Assembly (NCBI GenBank): GCA_944382775.1
Contig: CALWNI010000003.1
Coordinates: forward strand, 1-64,000
DNA from: an uncultured Allofournierella sp.
GTDB lineage: Bacteria > Bacillota > Clostridia > Oscillospirales > Ruminococcaceae
DNA: 64,000 bases
Direction of reading: 5' to 3'
Shown: positions 26,504 to 35,455 of the stretch, piece by piece
How positions within the stretch are numbered: position 1 is the first letter of the stretch
How the letters are laid out: each line of letters opens with the position of its first letter
Translations under genes and position numbers: made by a program
The notes under the pieces: generated by a model
What the model saw: only the letters and a program-made list of their open reading frames with translations
What the model was told of the DNA's origin: nothing
Databases searched by the model: none

Positions 26504-26533
26504 AAAAGCGCCGCCTTTTCGGCGGTGCTTTTT
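26504..26533 (+). terminator. Terminator between the DAK2 gene and recG
   Basis: AAAAGCGCCGCC (26504-26515) pairs with GGCGGTGCTTTT (26521-26532) with one G-T mismatch and a 5-nt loop, followed by T residues. Its position 30 nt upstream of recG suggests partial readthrough or a hidden recG promoter. Confidence 0.7.
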
Positions 26534-26563
26534 CTTAATTACACCGCAAAGGAGGCGTTCGCC

Positions 26564-28612
26564 ATGAAATCGGATACTCCGGTACAATATGTAAAGGGGG
26601 TTGGGCCCAAAACCGCCGAAAAACTGGAACGGCTTGGCATTGCTACCCTCAGCGATTTATTGCAGCACTATCCTCGCCGCTACATCGACTATACCCAGCC
26701 CTATTCTGTGGCAGAAGCACCCTTTGATGTGGATGCTGTTGTAAAGGCCACCGTTTACTCCAAACGGGGCGCAGTGCGGCTGCCGGGTGGGCGTACTATG
26801 GTGCAGGTGATGGCAGGCGATGACTCCGCCGCCCTCACCTTAACCTGGTTTAACACGCAGTTTATGACGGATAAATTATTGCCCGGGCAAGAATACTATT
26901 TCGAAGGTCGTGTGCGTGGCAATATTACACGGCGCGAAATTACCAACCCCATTGTTCGCACCGAAGCCGAGGTAAAACGCCGCCCCATGGTTGCAGTTTA
27001 TCCCCAAACCGAGGGGCTGGGCAGCGGACAAATTGCACGCTGCATCGAAAGTGCGCTTGCCTTAGCTGATCCTCTTCCCGAACCGCTTCCACCCGATTTT
27101 CTGCCTCGTTTTCGCATGCCCGATAAATGGACGGCGGTACGCAACATTCACCAGCCATCTTCCCCCCAAGCTTTGGCGGCAGCACGGCGGCGGTTAATCT
27201 TTGAAGAACTGTTCACCTTACAAATTGGGTTAACATTGCTCAAAAGCCGCGGTTCGGTAAAATCCGGCGCACCCATGAAACCAGTTGGGTTAACCGCTTT
27301 TTGGGACAGCCTGCCCTTTTCCCCCACCAATGCCCAGCGCAATGCTGTGGAGGATATCTGTAACGATATGACCGGCAAGCAGCCCATGAACCGCTTGCTG
27401 CAAGGCGATGTGGGCAGCGGTAAAACGCTGGTTGCTGCGGCAGGCATTTATATGGCTGCCCGCAACGGCTACCAAAGTGCTTTGATGGCACCCACCGAAA
27501 TTCTGGCCACACAGCACGCCGCCACACTGCAAACCATGCTAGAACCCTTTGGATTGCAGGTTGCATTGCTGACCGGTGGCATGAAAGCGGCACAAAAACG
27601 AGCCACACTGGAGGCCATTGCCTGCGGCGCAGCTCATGTGGTGGTTGGCACTCATGCGGTTATCAGCGGCGGTGTGGAATTTGCCAACTTGGGATTTGCC
27701 GTTGTGGACGAGCAGCACCGTTTTGGTGTGCGGCAGCGCGGCCTTTTGGCAAGCAAATCCGAAGCCCCCCATGTTCTGGTTATGAGTGCCACCCCCATTC
27801 CCCGCACCCTTGGTTTGCTGATGTACGGCGATTTGGATATCTCCATTCTCAACGAACTGCCCCCTGGACGAAAACCGGTAAAAACCTATGCGGTTACCGG
27901 CAAAAAACGGGAAGACATGTACCACTTTTTGGAGCAGCAGATGCAGCTTGGGCACCAAGCCTACATCGTTTGCCCCCTGGTGGAAGAAAGCGAAAGCGAG
28001 ATGCCCGGCGCCGACCAGCTGCAAGCCGCAACCACCTACTTCACCGATGTGGCACAAGCCCTTTTGCCCCACCGCCGTATTGGGCTGATGCATGGCAAAC
28101 TCAAAGCCAAAGAAAAAGCCGAAGTCATGCAGGCCTTTAAAAAGGGCGAGTTGGATGTGCTGGTTTCCACCACGGTAATCGAAGTTGGTGTAGACGTTCC
28201 CAATGCCACGGTAATCGTGATTGAAAACGCCGAGCGATACGGTCTTTCGGCATTGCACCAGCTGCGTGGTCGTGTTGGCCGTGGTTCCAGCGAGGCCTTT
28301 TGTATTCTGGTCAGCGACCACAACGGCGAAGCCGTGCGGGACCGCCTGCGCTTTTTATGCCATACCCAAGATGGGTTTGAAATTGCCAAGTACGACTTGG
28401 AACATCGGGGGCCGGGTGATTTTTTCGGCGACCGACAGCACGGCCTGCCTACCTTGCAGCTTGCGGATTTGATGAACGATACCCGCACCCTGGAAACCGC
28501 CCAAAAATGCGCCCACGAAATTTTGGAAATCGACCCCAAACTTGCTGCACCGGAACACGCGGTTCTAGCGGCACAGGTGCAGCATTTATTTGAACGCACA
28601 ACCTTTAATTAA
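26564..28612 (+). CDS. recG: ATP-dependent DNA helicase RecG
   Basis: This 682-aa enzyme reverses stalled replication forks and branch-migrates recombination intermediates. The N-terminal wedge (about 1-160) begins with VKGVGPKTAEKLERLGI. Helicase motifs follow: Walker A GDVGSGKT at about 282-289, the DEQH box VVDEQHRFG near 380, SATPIPRTL and STTVIEVGVDVPNAT. The C-terminus has the QLRGRVGRG and GDFFGDRQHG elements. AAAGGAGG precedes the ATG at 26564. Confidence 0.95.
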   Translation: MKSDTPVQYVKGVGPKTAEKLERLGIATLSDLLQHYPRRYIDYTQPYSVAEAPFDVDAVVKATVYSKRGAVRLPGGRTMVQVMAGDDSAALTLTWFNTQFMTDKLLPGQEYYFEGRVRGNITRREITNPIVRTEAEVKRRPMVAVYPQTEGLGSGQIARCIESALALADPLPEPLPPDFLPRFRMPDKWTAVRNIHQPSSPQALAAARRRLIFEELFTLQIGLTLLKSRGSVKSGAPMKPVGLTAFWDSLPFSPTNAQRNAVEDICNDMTGKQPMNRLLQGDVGSGKTLVAAAGIYMAARNGYQSALMAPTEILATQHAATLQTMLEPFGLQVALLTGGMKAAQKRATLEAIACGAAHVVVGTHAVISGGVEFANLGFAVVDEQHRFGVRQRGLLASKSEAPHVLVMSATPIPRTLGLLMYGDLDISILNELPPGRKPVKTYAVTGKKREDMYHFLEQQMQLGHQAYIVCPLVEESESEMPGADQLQAATTYFTDVAQALLPHRRIGLMHGKLKAKEKAEVMQAFKKGELDVLVSTTVIEVGVDVPNATVIVIENAERYGLSALHQLRGRVGRGSSEAFCILVSDHNGEAVRDRLRFLCHTQDGFEIAKYDLEHRGPGDFFGDRQHGLPTLQLADLMNDTRTLETAQKCAHEILEIDPKLAAPEHAVLAAQVQHLFERTTFN

Positions 28613-28668
28613 CGGTTTGCCGTCCTGTTCTTTCGCCTATACTGAACACAGGGCCGCGGTGTTTGGAT

Positions 28669-28708
28669 AAAAAAATAGACCCGGTAACCATACCGGGTCT
28701 ATTTTTTT
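28669..28708. terminator. Bidirectional terminator between recG and the phosphoesterase
   Basis: An 18-bp perfect stem, AAAAAAATAGACCCGGTA (28669-28686) with its complement at 28691-28708, has an ACCA loop and A/T runs on both sides. Confidence 0.92.
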
Positions 28709-29381
28709 ATTGGCCTTCGTCCAGCGCAATCACATCACAAAATACCGCTTGGGTTTTGCTGCCCAGGCTTCGGTCTTTGTGGTATCGGCCAAACAGCCAC
28801 TTTTTATATTCCGCTTTGTCCATAATCTGATTAAAAAAGTTATGCAGCCAGTTGGGTTGCCCACGCATCAACTGGGCAAACTCCAAGATACGCAGCGGTG
28901 CATCATGGGTCAAGATATAATCCACCGTCCAGTTTTCCTGCTGCAAGTTGGCGGCACAGGTTTCCAGCTCTTGGCTGGTTGGCAGTTCTTCCCGCCACCA
29001 GTTGATGCCTTCATCCCGGTCCTCTTTGTCCCAGCTTTCGGCACCGCCAAAGCACAACAGCTTTTTGTCCTCAATCTGCAAAATGCTGCCCCGCAAAATA
29101 TAATACAAATTGCCGCCCAAATGCCGTGCTTTTCCGCCCATATAGTCCACAATGGGGTATTCCTTCAGCAAATCAAAATTTTCATGGCAGCCATCCAAAA
29201 ACAACAGCTGATACCGCCGTTTTTGCAGCCATTTCAAGCGTTTCTTTTCCGCTTTATCCCCTGACCAGAGAAAACCAAAATCCCCCAGCACAATCAGGGT
29301 ATCTTTTTTCTTTAACTTCTTCACGCATTTCTCTTGAAACCGTTCCAAATCGCCGTGAATATCACCTGTCACATAAATCAC
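28707..29381 (-). CDS. Calcineurin-like metallophosphoesterase family protein
   Basis: This 224-aa protein keeps the family frame: GDIHGD at residues 6-11, LGDFG near 32-36, FLDGCHENFD near 60, THDAP about 157-161 and GRYHKD about 197-202. Two positions normally needed for metal binding or catalysis differ: GNHE reads GCHE, and the last GHxH reads GRYH. Activity may be altered or lost. The start is a GTG at 29381; upstream AAAGGCGG is the likely ribosome-binding site. Its substrate is unknown. Confidence 0.75.
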   Translation of the reverse strand: MIYVTGDIHGDLERFQEKCVKKLKKKDTLIVLGDFGFLWSGDKAEKKRLKWLQKRRYQLLFLDGCHENFDLLKEYPIVDYMGGKARHLGGNLYYILRGSILQIEDKKLLCFGGAESWDKEDRDEGINWWREELPTSQELETCAANLQQENWTVDYILTHDAPLRILEFAQLMRGQPNWLHNFFNQIMDKAEYKKWLFGRYHKDRSLGSKTQAVFCDVIALDEGQ

Positions 29382-29431
29382 ACACTTGCCCGCCTTTCAC
29401 CAGAAAAACACTTTATAAACAAAAAAAGTGA

Positions 29432-29440
29432 TGTTATAAT
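29432..29440 (+). promoter_or_regulatory. Extended -10 promoter for the D,D-carboxypeptidase gene
   Basis: TGTTATAAT (29432-29440) is a perfect extended -10 element (TGn-TATAAT). No good -35 box is present, which extended -10 promoters tolerate. A CTTGGC/GCCAAG hairpin follows in the leader. Confidence 0.55.
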
Positions 29441-29536
29441 ATAAAATAACCTTGGCTGTTGCCAAGCCGATTGATCCGTTTTTTCGGGTTGGTTCGACTC
29501 TTTCACATTTTAACGCTTTTAAAAGGAAAAGTCCAC

Positions 29537-30901
29537 ATGAAAAAAATCACTGCATCTGTACTTTGCCTTATTCTGATTTTCAGCATCTTTGCGCTGCCAG
29601 CCGGCGCTGTAGGCTTTGAGCCCCCATTTGAAATTCAGGGTAAGGCCGCCTATATCGTTAATACCGATACCAACATTATTGTATACGAAAAGAACAGCGA
29701 AGAATCCCTTCCCGCTGCCAGCTTAACCAAGGTAATGACCAACATCTTATTGATTGAGCAGTACCAAGACCAGTTGGACAGCATTACCGCCGAACTTACG
29801 GCCTCCATTCGTGATACCTTGTACGGCAAAGGCATGGCCACAGCGGATATCCGTTTGGGCGAACCCCACACCCTGCGTAGTTTGATGTACGCAAGCCTTC
29901 TGCCCAGTGCAGCGGATGCCACCATGATTATTGCAAACACCGTGGGCAATGGCAGCATCGACAACTTTGTTTATATGATGAATACCAAAGCTAAAGAAAT
30001 TGGCTGCACCGGCACCACTTTTGTGGACCCGGTTGGCATGAGCTTGGACAACGTAACTACAGCACGGGATATGTACCTGATTTTGCGGTACGCCATGAGC
30101 TTGGACACCTTAAAAGAAGCCATGATGACGCTGAAATTTGACATGAGTCAAGACGGTGGTTCCACCCGCTATGCCCCAGGCATGTACAACCTGTTCAGCA
30201 CCAACCGCATGGCAGACCCACAGCTGGGTGCCGACTACTACCGCGCCTATTGCAAAGGCGGCAAAACCGGTACATTGGAAGACTGGCAGAACTTTGCAAG
30301 CTGGCATGTGGGCACCAAAACCGGCGAAACTTACATCAGCGTTGTGCTCAACAGCCCCAACAGCATCGACCCGTACGAATACCCCACCAAACGGCCCACC
30401 AAACGGCCCGCTCTATACGAAACCGCCGAATTGATGGACTGGGTATTTGACAGCTTTTCCATTCAACCCGCATTGCAAACCGGCGAACCCTTGGCTGAGG
30501 TCAAGGTTAAATACTCCACCGATGCGGATACCGTAATGCTGTACCCCGCCGATGACATGATGACCATTCTGCCGCTAGGCACCGACGAATCGGTTACGCA
30601 AAAAACCTTTAACCTGCCGGAGTCGGTTTCTGCCCCCATTCACAAAGGCGATGTAATCGGCACCGTAACCATTTCCTTGTCCGGTCAGACCATCGGTGTT
30701 GTGGAGCTCACCGCCGACCGTGACCTTTCCCGCAATGATTTGCTGTTTGCTATTTCCAAAATCGGCGAATTTTTCGGCAGTCTTTACTTTAAAGTTTTGC
30801 TGTGCGTAAGTGGTTCTGCTGTGGTGATTTATGTAATTTTCTTCTTCAGCACACAGTCCAAACGCCGCAAAAACAAACGGGTTCGCCGCCCGTCCTTGTA
30901 A
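29537..30901 (+). CDS. D-alanyl-D-alanine carboxypeptidase family protein (S11, DacF-like)
   Basis: This 454-aa penicillin-binding protein trims D-Ala from peptidoglycan stems outside the membrane. It has an N-terminal signal peptide (to about residue 25) and the serine motif SLTK at about 63-66. The second motif reads SAA (PSAADA, near 122) where the family normally has SxN. The third motif KTG lies in GGKTGTLEDW near 240. A C-terminal beta domain (about 315-410) is followed by one membrane helix and a basic tail (RRKNKRVRR). The start follows AAAAGGA. The missing Asn makes activity uncertain. Confidence 0.85.
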   Translation: MKKITASVLCLILIFSIFALPAGAVGFEPPFEIQGKAAYIVNTDTNIIVYEKNSEESLPAASLTKVMTNILLIEQYQDQLDSITAELTASIRDTLYGKGMATADIRLGEPHTLRSLMYASLLPSAADATMIIANTVGNGSIDNFVYMMNTKAKEIGCTGTTFVDPVGMSLDNVTTARDMYLILRYAMSLDTLKEAMMTLKFDMSQDGGSTRYAPGMYNLFSTNRMADPQLGADYYRAYCKGGKTGTLEDWQNFASWHVGTKTGETYISVVLNSPNSIDPYEYPTKRPTKRPALYETAELMDWVFDSFSIQPALQTGEPLAEVKVKYSTDADTVMLYPADDMMTILPLGTDESVTQKTFNLPESVSAPIHKGDVIGTVTISLSGQTIGVVELTADRDLSRNDLLFAISKIGEFFGSLYFKVLLCVSGSAVVIYVIFFFSTQSKRRKNKRVRRPSL

Positions 30902-30904
30902 CGC

Positions 30905-30936
30905 AAAAGCACAGCATTCGTGCTGTGCTTTTTTTA
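30905..30936 (+). terminator. Terminator after the D,D-carboxypeptidase gene
   Basis: AAAAGCACAGCA (30905-30916) pairs with TGCTGTGCTTTT (30921-30932) around a TTCG tetraloop, followed by a T-run. Confidence 0.9.
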
Positions 30937-30970
30937 ATTTAACTTTTGTTTTGAGAGTGAGGGTATTCTT

Positions 30971-32434
30971 ATGCTGGATGTAAAACGCAACCTTACTACT
31001 ATCATGGATTTCTATGAACTGACCATGGCAGCAGGTTATCTGGAAGAAGGCTACGAAGACAAAATCAGTGTATTTGATATGTTCTTCCGCCGCATTCCGG
31101 ATGGTGGCGGCTTTGCCATTATGGCAGGCCTGGACACCTTTATTGAAGCGGTTGAAAACCTGAAATTCACCCCCGATGACATCGCCTATCTGCGCGGTAC
31201 CGGGGTATTTAACGAGCGTTTTCTGGAGTACTTGAGCAACTTTAAACTGCATTGTAACATCTGGGCCATTCCCGAAGGTACTCCCATTTTCCCACGGGAA
31301 CCCATTGTAACCATCGAAGGTCCTTCCATTGAATGTCAGCTGCTTGAAACCCTGCTTCTGGTTACCATTAACCATCAATGCTTGGTGGCAACTAAGGCAA
31401 ACCGCATTGTTCGCAGCGCACAGGGCCGCCCTGTTATGGAGTTCGGTGCACGCCGTGCTCAAGGCTATGATGCCGCGGTGTATGGTGCCCGTGCCGCTTA
31501 TATTGCCGGTTGCGCCTGCACCAGCTGCGTTATGGCAGCCCGTGATTTTGGCATTCCTGCTTCGGGCACCATGGCACACAGCTGGGTTCAGATGTTCCCC
31601 AGCGAATACGAGGCCTTTAAAAAGTATGCAGAACTGTATCCCGATTCCTGTGTTCTGCTGGTAGATACTTACAACGTAATGAAAAGCGGTGTGCCCAATG
31701 CCATTAAGGTATTCGATGAGGTTCTCAAGCCTCTGGGCAAGCGTCCTAAGGGCATTCGCATTGATTCGGGTGATATTGCCTACCTATCCAAAAAAGCCCG
31801 CAAAATGCTGGATGAGGCCGGATATGAGGACTGCACCATTTGCGCCTCCAACAGCTTGGACGAATACATTGTACGGGATTTGATTTTGCAGGAAGCAAAA
31901 GTGGACAGCTTTGGCATTGGCGAAAACCTTATTACCGCAAAAAGCGACCCGGTATTCGGTGGTGTCTATAAGCTGGCTGCGGTAAAGGATGGCGAAACCT
32001 ACATTCCCAAAATTAAGGTAAGCGAAAGCATCGAGAAACTGACCATTCCTTTGCTGAAAAAGGTATGGCGTATTTACGATGTATACACCAAAAAGGCCAT
32101 GGCGGACTATGTTACCGTTTATGACGAAGATGTGGAGGTTGGCGACGGCCTAACCCTATTCGACCCCTTCCAGACCTGGAAACAGCGCACCTACACCAAC
32201 TGTACCGCGGTATGCTTAACGACCCCCATTTATGAAAATGGTACCCTAGTTTACCAGCGACCCAGCACCCAGGAAATTCGGGAAACTTGCGCCACACAAA
32301 TTGAAAACCTGTGGGAAGAGATGCGGCGCTTTGAGTTCCCCCATCACTATTATGTGGACTTGTCGCAAAAACTGTGGGATTGCCAACACGAATTGCTGAC
32401 CAAGCTCACCGAACAGCACAAAAGCACCCACTAA
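30971..32434 (+). CDS. pncB: Nicotinate phosphoribosyltransferase
   Basis: This 487-aa NAD-salvage enzyme joins nicotinate to PRPP. Family segments are MDFYELTMAAGY near residue 12, FFRRIPDGGGFAIMAGL at about 38-54, EFGARRAQG near 160 with the phosphoribosyl-binding residues, GTMAHSWVQ near 200, GIRIDSGD near 260 and FGIGENLIT near 315. Length fits the clostridial type. It is preceded by GTGAGGG. It adds to the window's NAD-related genes (nnrD, sirtuin), though it is not linked to them in an operon. Confidence 0.93.
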   Translation: MLDVKRNLTTIMDFYELTMAAGYLEEGYEDKISVFDMFFRRIPDGGGFAIMAGLDTFIEAVENLKFTPDDIAYLRGTGVFNERFLEYLSNFKLHCNIWAIPEGTPIFPREPIVTIEGPSIECQLLETLLLVTINHQCLVATKANRIVRSAQGRPVMEFGARRAQGYDAAVYGARAAYIAGCACTSCVMAARDFGIPASGTMAHSWVQMFPSEYEAFKKYAELYPDSCVLLVDTYNVMKSGVPNAIKVFDEVLKPLGKRPKGIRIDSGDIAYLSKKARKMLDEAGYEDCTICASNSLDEYIVRDLILQEAKVDSFGIGENLITAKSDPVFGGVYKLAAVKDGETYIPKIKVSESIEKLTIPLLKKVWRIYDVYTKKAMADYVTVYDEDVEVGDGLTLFDPFQTWKQRTYTNCTAVCLTTPIYENGTLVYQRPSTQEIRETCATQIENLWEEMRRFEFPHHYYVDLSQKLWDCQHELLTKLTEQHKSTH

Positions 32435-32453
32435 ATTTTTAATATGACACATA

Positions 32454-32497
32454 AAAAAACACCTTTTAGGGAAAAATGTTCCTTAAGAGGTGTTTTT
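32454..32497 (+). terminator. Terminator of pncB that also covers the next ribosome-binding site
   Basis: A long hairpin pairs 32454-32473 with 32479-32497 (AAAACACCT with AGGTGTTTT at its base, AGGGAA with TTCCTT at its top, loop AAATG) and ends in a T-run. The AAGAGGTG inside its right arm is the only plausible ribosome-binding site for the gene starting at 32499. Confidence 0.8.
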
Positions 32498-32498
32498 T

Positions 32499-32906
32499 AT
32501 GTTAAGTTGGATTGTTTTGTTTTGTGTTGGCGGGTTTGGCTACGGGGAAATTGAACTGCTCTACCGTGGCAGTACCCATTGGAGCATGTTGCTGGCCGGT
32601 GGGCTTTGCCTTGTGCTGCTGCGTTGGATTGATTTACACCTGCCGCAGCAAACCCACATTTTGACCCGTTGTGCCATTGGCACCGGTACAATTACTGCCA
32701 TTGAATTGTTCTTTGGCATTATCTGCAACAAGGTTTTGGCCTGGAACGTTTGGGACTACTCACAGGAATGGGGCAACCTGTGGGGGCAAATTTGCCCCCG
32801 ATACGCGTTGTATTGGTTTGCCTTATGTTTGCCCGTATTTGCGGTATTTCACGCCATACGTCGCTTTTTTCCCCTATGGCAAGCCCGTGGCACACTTTTT
32901 CTGTAA
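32499..32906 (+). CDS. Small membrane protein, putative ABC transporter permease-like (CmpB-type)
   Basis: This 135-aa hydrophobic protein has about four membrane segments (residues 2-20, 27-45, 55-78, 100-122). The segment YSQEWGNLWGQICPRYALYW resembles the family named putative ABC-transporter type IV (ABC_trans_CmpB), which is widespread in Bacillota and of unproven function. The start at 32499 follows AAGAGGTG located in the preceding hairpin. There is no ATPase partner nearby, so the transporter name should be read as a family label only. Confidence 0.65.
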   Translation: MLSWIVLFCVGGFGYGEIELLYRGSTHWSMLLAGGLCLVLLRWIDLHLPQQTHILTRCAIGTGTITAIELFFGIICNKVLAWNVWDYSQEWGNLWGQICPRYALYWFALCLPVFAVFHAIRRFFPLWQARGTLFL

Positions 32907-32910
32907 AACA

Positions 32911-32941
32911 AAAACCTGCTGCCCACATGGGGCAGCAGGTT
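32911..32941 (-). terminator. Terminator of the rplJ-rplL transcript
   Basis: AACCTGCTGCCC (32913-32924) pairs with GGGCAGCAGGTT (32930-32941). Read on the minus strand it is followed by TTTTTGTTTT, so it ends transcription after rplL. Confidence 0.85.
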
Positions 32942-32972
32942 CGCAGATGCTCACTAAATGAATAAGCAGAAC

Positions 32973-33350
32973 TTACTTCAGCTCAACCTTAGCGCCAGCC
33001 TCTTCCAGCTTCTTCTTGATTTCCTCAGCGTCAGCCTTGGATGCAGCTTCCTTCAGGGTCTTGGGAGCGCCGTCAACTGCTTCCTTAGCTTCCTTCAGGC
33101 CCAGACCGGTTGCTTCCTTAACAGCCTTGATAACAGCCATCTTGTTAGCGCCAACTTCAGCCAGAACAACGTCGAACTCGGTCTTCTCCTCAGCAGCAGG
33201 AGCAGCAGCAGCTGCAGCAGCGGGAGCAGCAGCAACAGCAGATACGCCGAACTCTTCGCAGTAGGTGTCAATCAGTTCCTTCAGCTCCAGAACGCTCAGC
33301 TCTTTAACAGCGTCAATAATTTTAGTAATTTTCTCAGAAGCCATTGTCAT
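32973..33350 (-). CDS. rplL: 50S ribosomal protein L7/L12
   Basis: This 125-aa stalk protein recruits translation GTPases. It shows the N-terminal dimerisation domain ([20 protein letters not shown]), an Ala-rich hinge ([17 protein letters not shown]) and the globular C-terminal domain ([27 protein letters not shown]). It is the last gene of the leftward ribosomal cluster; a terminator, not rpoB, follows. Confidence 0.97.
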   Translation of the reverse strand: MTMASEKITKIIDAVKELSVLELKELIDTYCEEFGVSAVAAAPAAAAAAAPAAEEKTEFDVVLAEVGANKMAVIKAVKEATGLGLKEAKEAVDGAPKTLKEAASKADAEEIKKKLEEAGAKVELK

Positions 33351-33437
33351 ATACCTCCAATGTACTTAATGTCAAAATAAAGTTTGTTTAGCAGCACACA
33401 TTATGCACACCGCTCGGAAAAAATGCTGCAATTAAAC

Positions 33438-33950
33438 TTATGCAGCGGGCTCTTCTTCGCACTTGTCGGCGTAAGCCTGCATAGCAACAGCCAGACCGCT
33501 GAGGGTGCTGGTGAGTGCGCCTGCGAACATGGACAGCATGCCTTCGCGGTTGGGCAGCTTAGCAATAGCCTCAACTTCTTCCTTGGGCATTACCTTGCCT
33601 TCCATGTAACCGATCTTCACGCTGTAAGCGCCTTTAGAAGATTCTGCATACTTGCACAGAATGCGAGCAGCAGCCATGGGATCCTCGTTGGAGATAGCAA
33701 TAGCGGTGGTACCTTCCAGAACCTCGCTCATGCCTTCCAGGTCAGTATCTTTCAGAGCCAGACGCAGCATGGTGTTTTTAACAACCGCATACTCAACGCC
33801 TGCCTCGCGCAGCTCCTTACGCAGCTTGGTGTCGTCGGCTACACTGATACCTTTGTAGTCAACAACTACACCAGCAACAGAACCGGCGATCTTTTCTTTC
33901 AGAGAAGCAACCAAAGCCTGCTTCTCGCTCAGAATTTTTGCACTGGGCAT
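33438..33950 (-). CDS. rplJ: 50S ribosomal protein L10
   Basis: This 170-aa protein anchors L7/L12 dimers to the ribosome. Its N-terminus MPSAKILSEKQALVASL, the KNTMLRLAL segment near residue 57 and the C-terminal helix that binds L7/L12 are all as expected. A structured leader with its own promoter lies upstream, and rplL follows after 87 nt. Confidence 0.96.
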   Translation of the reverse strand: MPSAKILSEKQALVASLKEKIAGSVAGVVVDYKGISVADDTKLRKELREAGVEYAVVKNTMLRLALKDTDLEGMSEVLEGTTAIAISNEDPMAAARILCKYAESSKGAYSVKIGYMEGKVMPKEEVEAIAKLPNREGMLSMFAGALTSTLSGLAVAMQAYADKCEEEPAA

Positions 33951-33993
33951 TTCGATTCACCTCGTTTCAACCGTAGTAACTTCTACTTGCAGT

Positions 33994-34125
33994 AAAAAGC
34001 CCCTTTCCCGACACAAACCGAGAAAGGGGCATAAAAATACAAATTCGTAAGTTTACGCGGCTTCTCGGCAGGCGGGCATTTGGCCTCTTATGCTAACTAT
34101 GAGCACCTGCTGTCTTAAAAACAGC
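33994..34125 (-). ncRNA. L10-type autoregulatory leader of rplJ-rplL with attenuator hairpin
   Basis: The minus-strand leader contains GACAGCAGGTGCT, TTAGCATAAG and CCTGCCGAGA, which resemble the conserved kink-turn region of ribosomal protein L10 leaders. At 33999-34007 and 34022-34030, GCCCCTTTC pairs with GAAAGGGGC and is followed by TTTTT: an attenuator terminator between leader and gene. In the known class, free L10(L12)4 binds here and lowers expression. Ends are approximate. Confidence 0.75.
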
Positions 34126-34131
34126 AAGACT

Positions 34132-34160
34132 ATTATACCGCGTAAACACGGGTTTGTCAA
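34132..34160 (-). promoter_or_regulatory. Consensus promoter for the rplJ leader
   Basis: On the minus strand TTGACA (34155-34160), 17 nt and TATAAT (34132-34137) match the consensus exactly. The transcript would start near 34125. Confidence 0.92.
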
Positions 34161-34196
34161 GTGTGTTTTTTACACTTTTAAAAAACTTTTTTTGAA

Positions 34197-34223
34197 AAGC
34201 TGCCCTGAAAATCAGAGCAGCTT
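34197..34223 (-). terminator. Hairpin after rplA
   Basis: On the minus strand AAGCTGCTCTGA pairs with TCAGGGCAGCTT (one G-T pair) across a short loop just downstream of the rplA stop codon. The trailing T-tract is short, so termination may be partial. Confidence 0.55.
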
Positions 34224-34248
34224 GCATTCAAAAAATATTCAGAGCAAA

Positions 34249-34944
34249 TTATGCGCCGAACTTAGCACCGTTCATCTTGATGCCAGGGCCCATGGTGGTA
34301 GCCACGGTAGCACTCTTAATGTACTGACCCTTAGCAGCAGCGGGCTTTGCCTTAACAATAGCCTCCATAACGGTACGCAGGTTCTCTTCCAGCTTCTCTG
34401 CGCCAAAACTTGCCTTGCCTACAGGAACGTGGATGATGTTCTGCTTATCCAGACGGTACTCAATCTTACCAGCCTTAGCTTCGGTAACAGCACGGCCGAT
34501 GTCGGGGGTAACGGTACCAGCCTTGGGGTTGGGCATCAGGCCACGGGGACCCAGAACCTTACCCAGACGGCCAACCTGACCCATCATGTCGGGGGTGGTT
34601 ACCAGTACGTCGAAGTCAACAAAGCCTTCGTTCTGGATTTTAGCAATCAGGTCAGCGTCACCAACCATCATTGCGCCTGCTTCTTCAGCAGCCTTAGCAG
34701 CGTCGCCTTTGCAGATAGCAACAACGCGAACGTCGCGGCCGGTACCGTGAGGCAGAACAACTGCGCCACGAACCTGCTGGTCAGCGTGACGGCTGTCAAC
34801 GCCCAGACGAACGTGCAGCTCAACGGTCTCGTCAAACTTAGCCTTAGCGGTCTGGCAGCACAGAGCCAGAGCCTCGTCAGCCTCATACAGCTTAGAGCGG
34901 TCGATCAGCTTTGCGCTGTCGACATAGTGTTTACCATGTTTCAT
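34249..34944 (-). CDS. rplA: 50S ribosomal protein L1
   Basis: This 231-aa protein of the L1 stalk is also a known translational repressor of the L11-L1 mRNA. It has [15 protein letters not shown] at the start, the [20 protein letters not shown] strand region, and the L1 signature in [20 protein letters not shown] near residue 125-145. It lies 61 nt after rplK in the same unit. Confidence 0.97.
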   Translation of the reverse strand: MKHGKHYVDSAKLIDRSKLYEADEALALCCQTAKAKFDETVELHVRLGVDSRHADQQVRGAVVLPHGTGRDVRVVAICKGDAAKAAEEAGAMMVGDADLIAKIQNEGFVDFDVLVTTPDMMGQVGRLGKVLGPRGLMPNPKAGTVTPDIGRAVTEAKAGKIEYRLDKQNIIHVPVGKASFGAEKLEENLRTVMEAIVKAKPAAAKGQYIKSATVATTMGPGIKMNGAKFGA

Positions 34945-35005
34945 TACTTTTTCCTCCTGTGTGGTCTATCGGATTTAAGTTCCTCCCACGAATCCAGCGG
35001 GGTGA

Positions 35006-35431
35006 TTACTCGGTTACGGTAACACCCATGCTGCGGCAGGTGCCAGCGATCATGCTAACAGCGCTCTCTACGCTGGAAGCGTTCAGGTCGGGCATCTTGG
35101 TCTTAGCGATCTCTTCCAGCTGAGCCTTGGTGATAGTAGCAACCTTGGTCTTGTTGGGAACGCCAGAACCGCTCTCGATGCCGCAAGCCTTTTTGATCAG
35201 CACGGGTGCCGGAGGAGTTTTGGTGATGAAGCTGAAGGAACGGTCAGCGTAAACGGTGATTACAACGGGAATCACATAGCCGATGTCCTTCTGGGTACGC
35301 TCGTTGAATTCCTTAGTGAACGCCATGATGTTCACGCCATGCTGACCCAGAGCAGGACCAACAGGGGGAGCCGGAGTCGCTTTACCGGCGGGGATTTGCA
35401 GCTTAATATAGCCAGTTACTTTTTGCGCCAT
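35006..35431 (-). CDS. rplK: 50S ribosomal protein L11
   Basis: This 141-aa protein of the GTPase-associated centre has the N-terminal [20 protein letters not shown], the [18 protein letters not shown] segment, and the C-terminal RNA-binding tail [14 protein letters not shown] 126-nt structured gap separates it from nusG. Confidence 0.97.
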   Translation of the reverse strand: MAQKVTGYIKLQIPAGKATPAPPVGPALGQHGVNIMAFTKEFNERTQKDIGYVIPVVITVYADRSFSFITKTPPAPVLIKKACGIESGSGVPNKTKVATITKAQLEEIAKTKMPDLNASSVESAVSMIAGTCRSMGVTVTE

Positions 35432-35455
35432 TAGAAATGCACCTCCAAAATTTGT

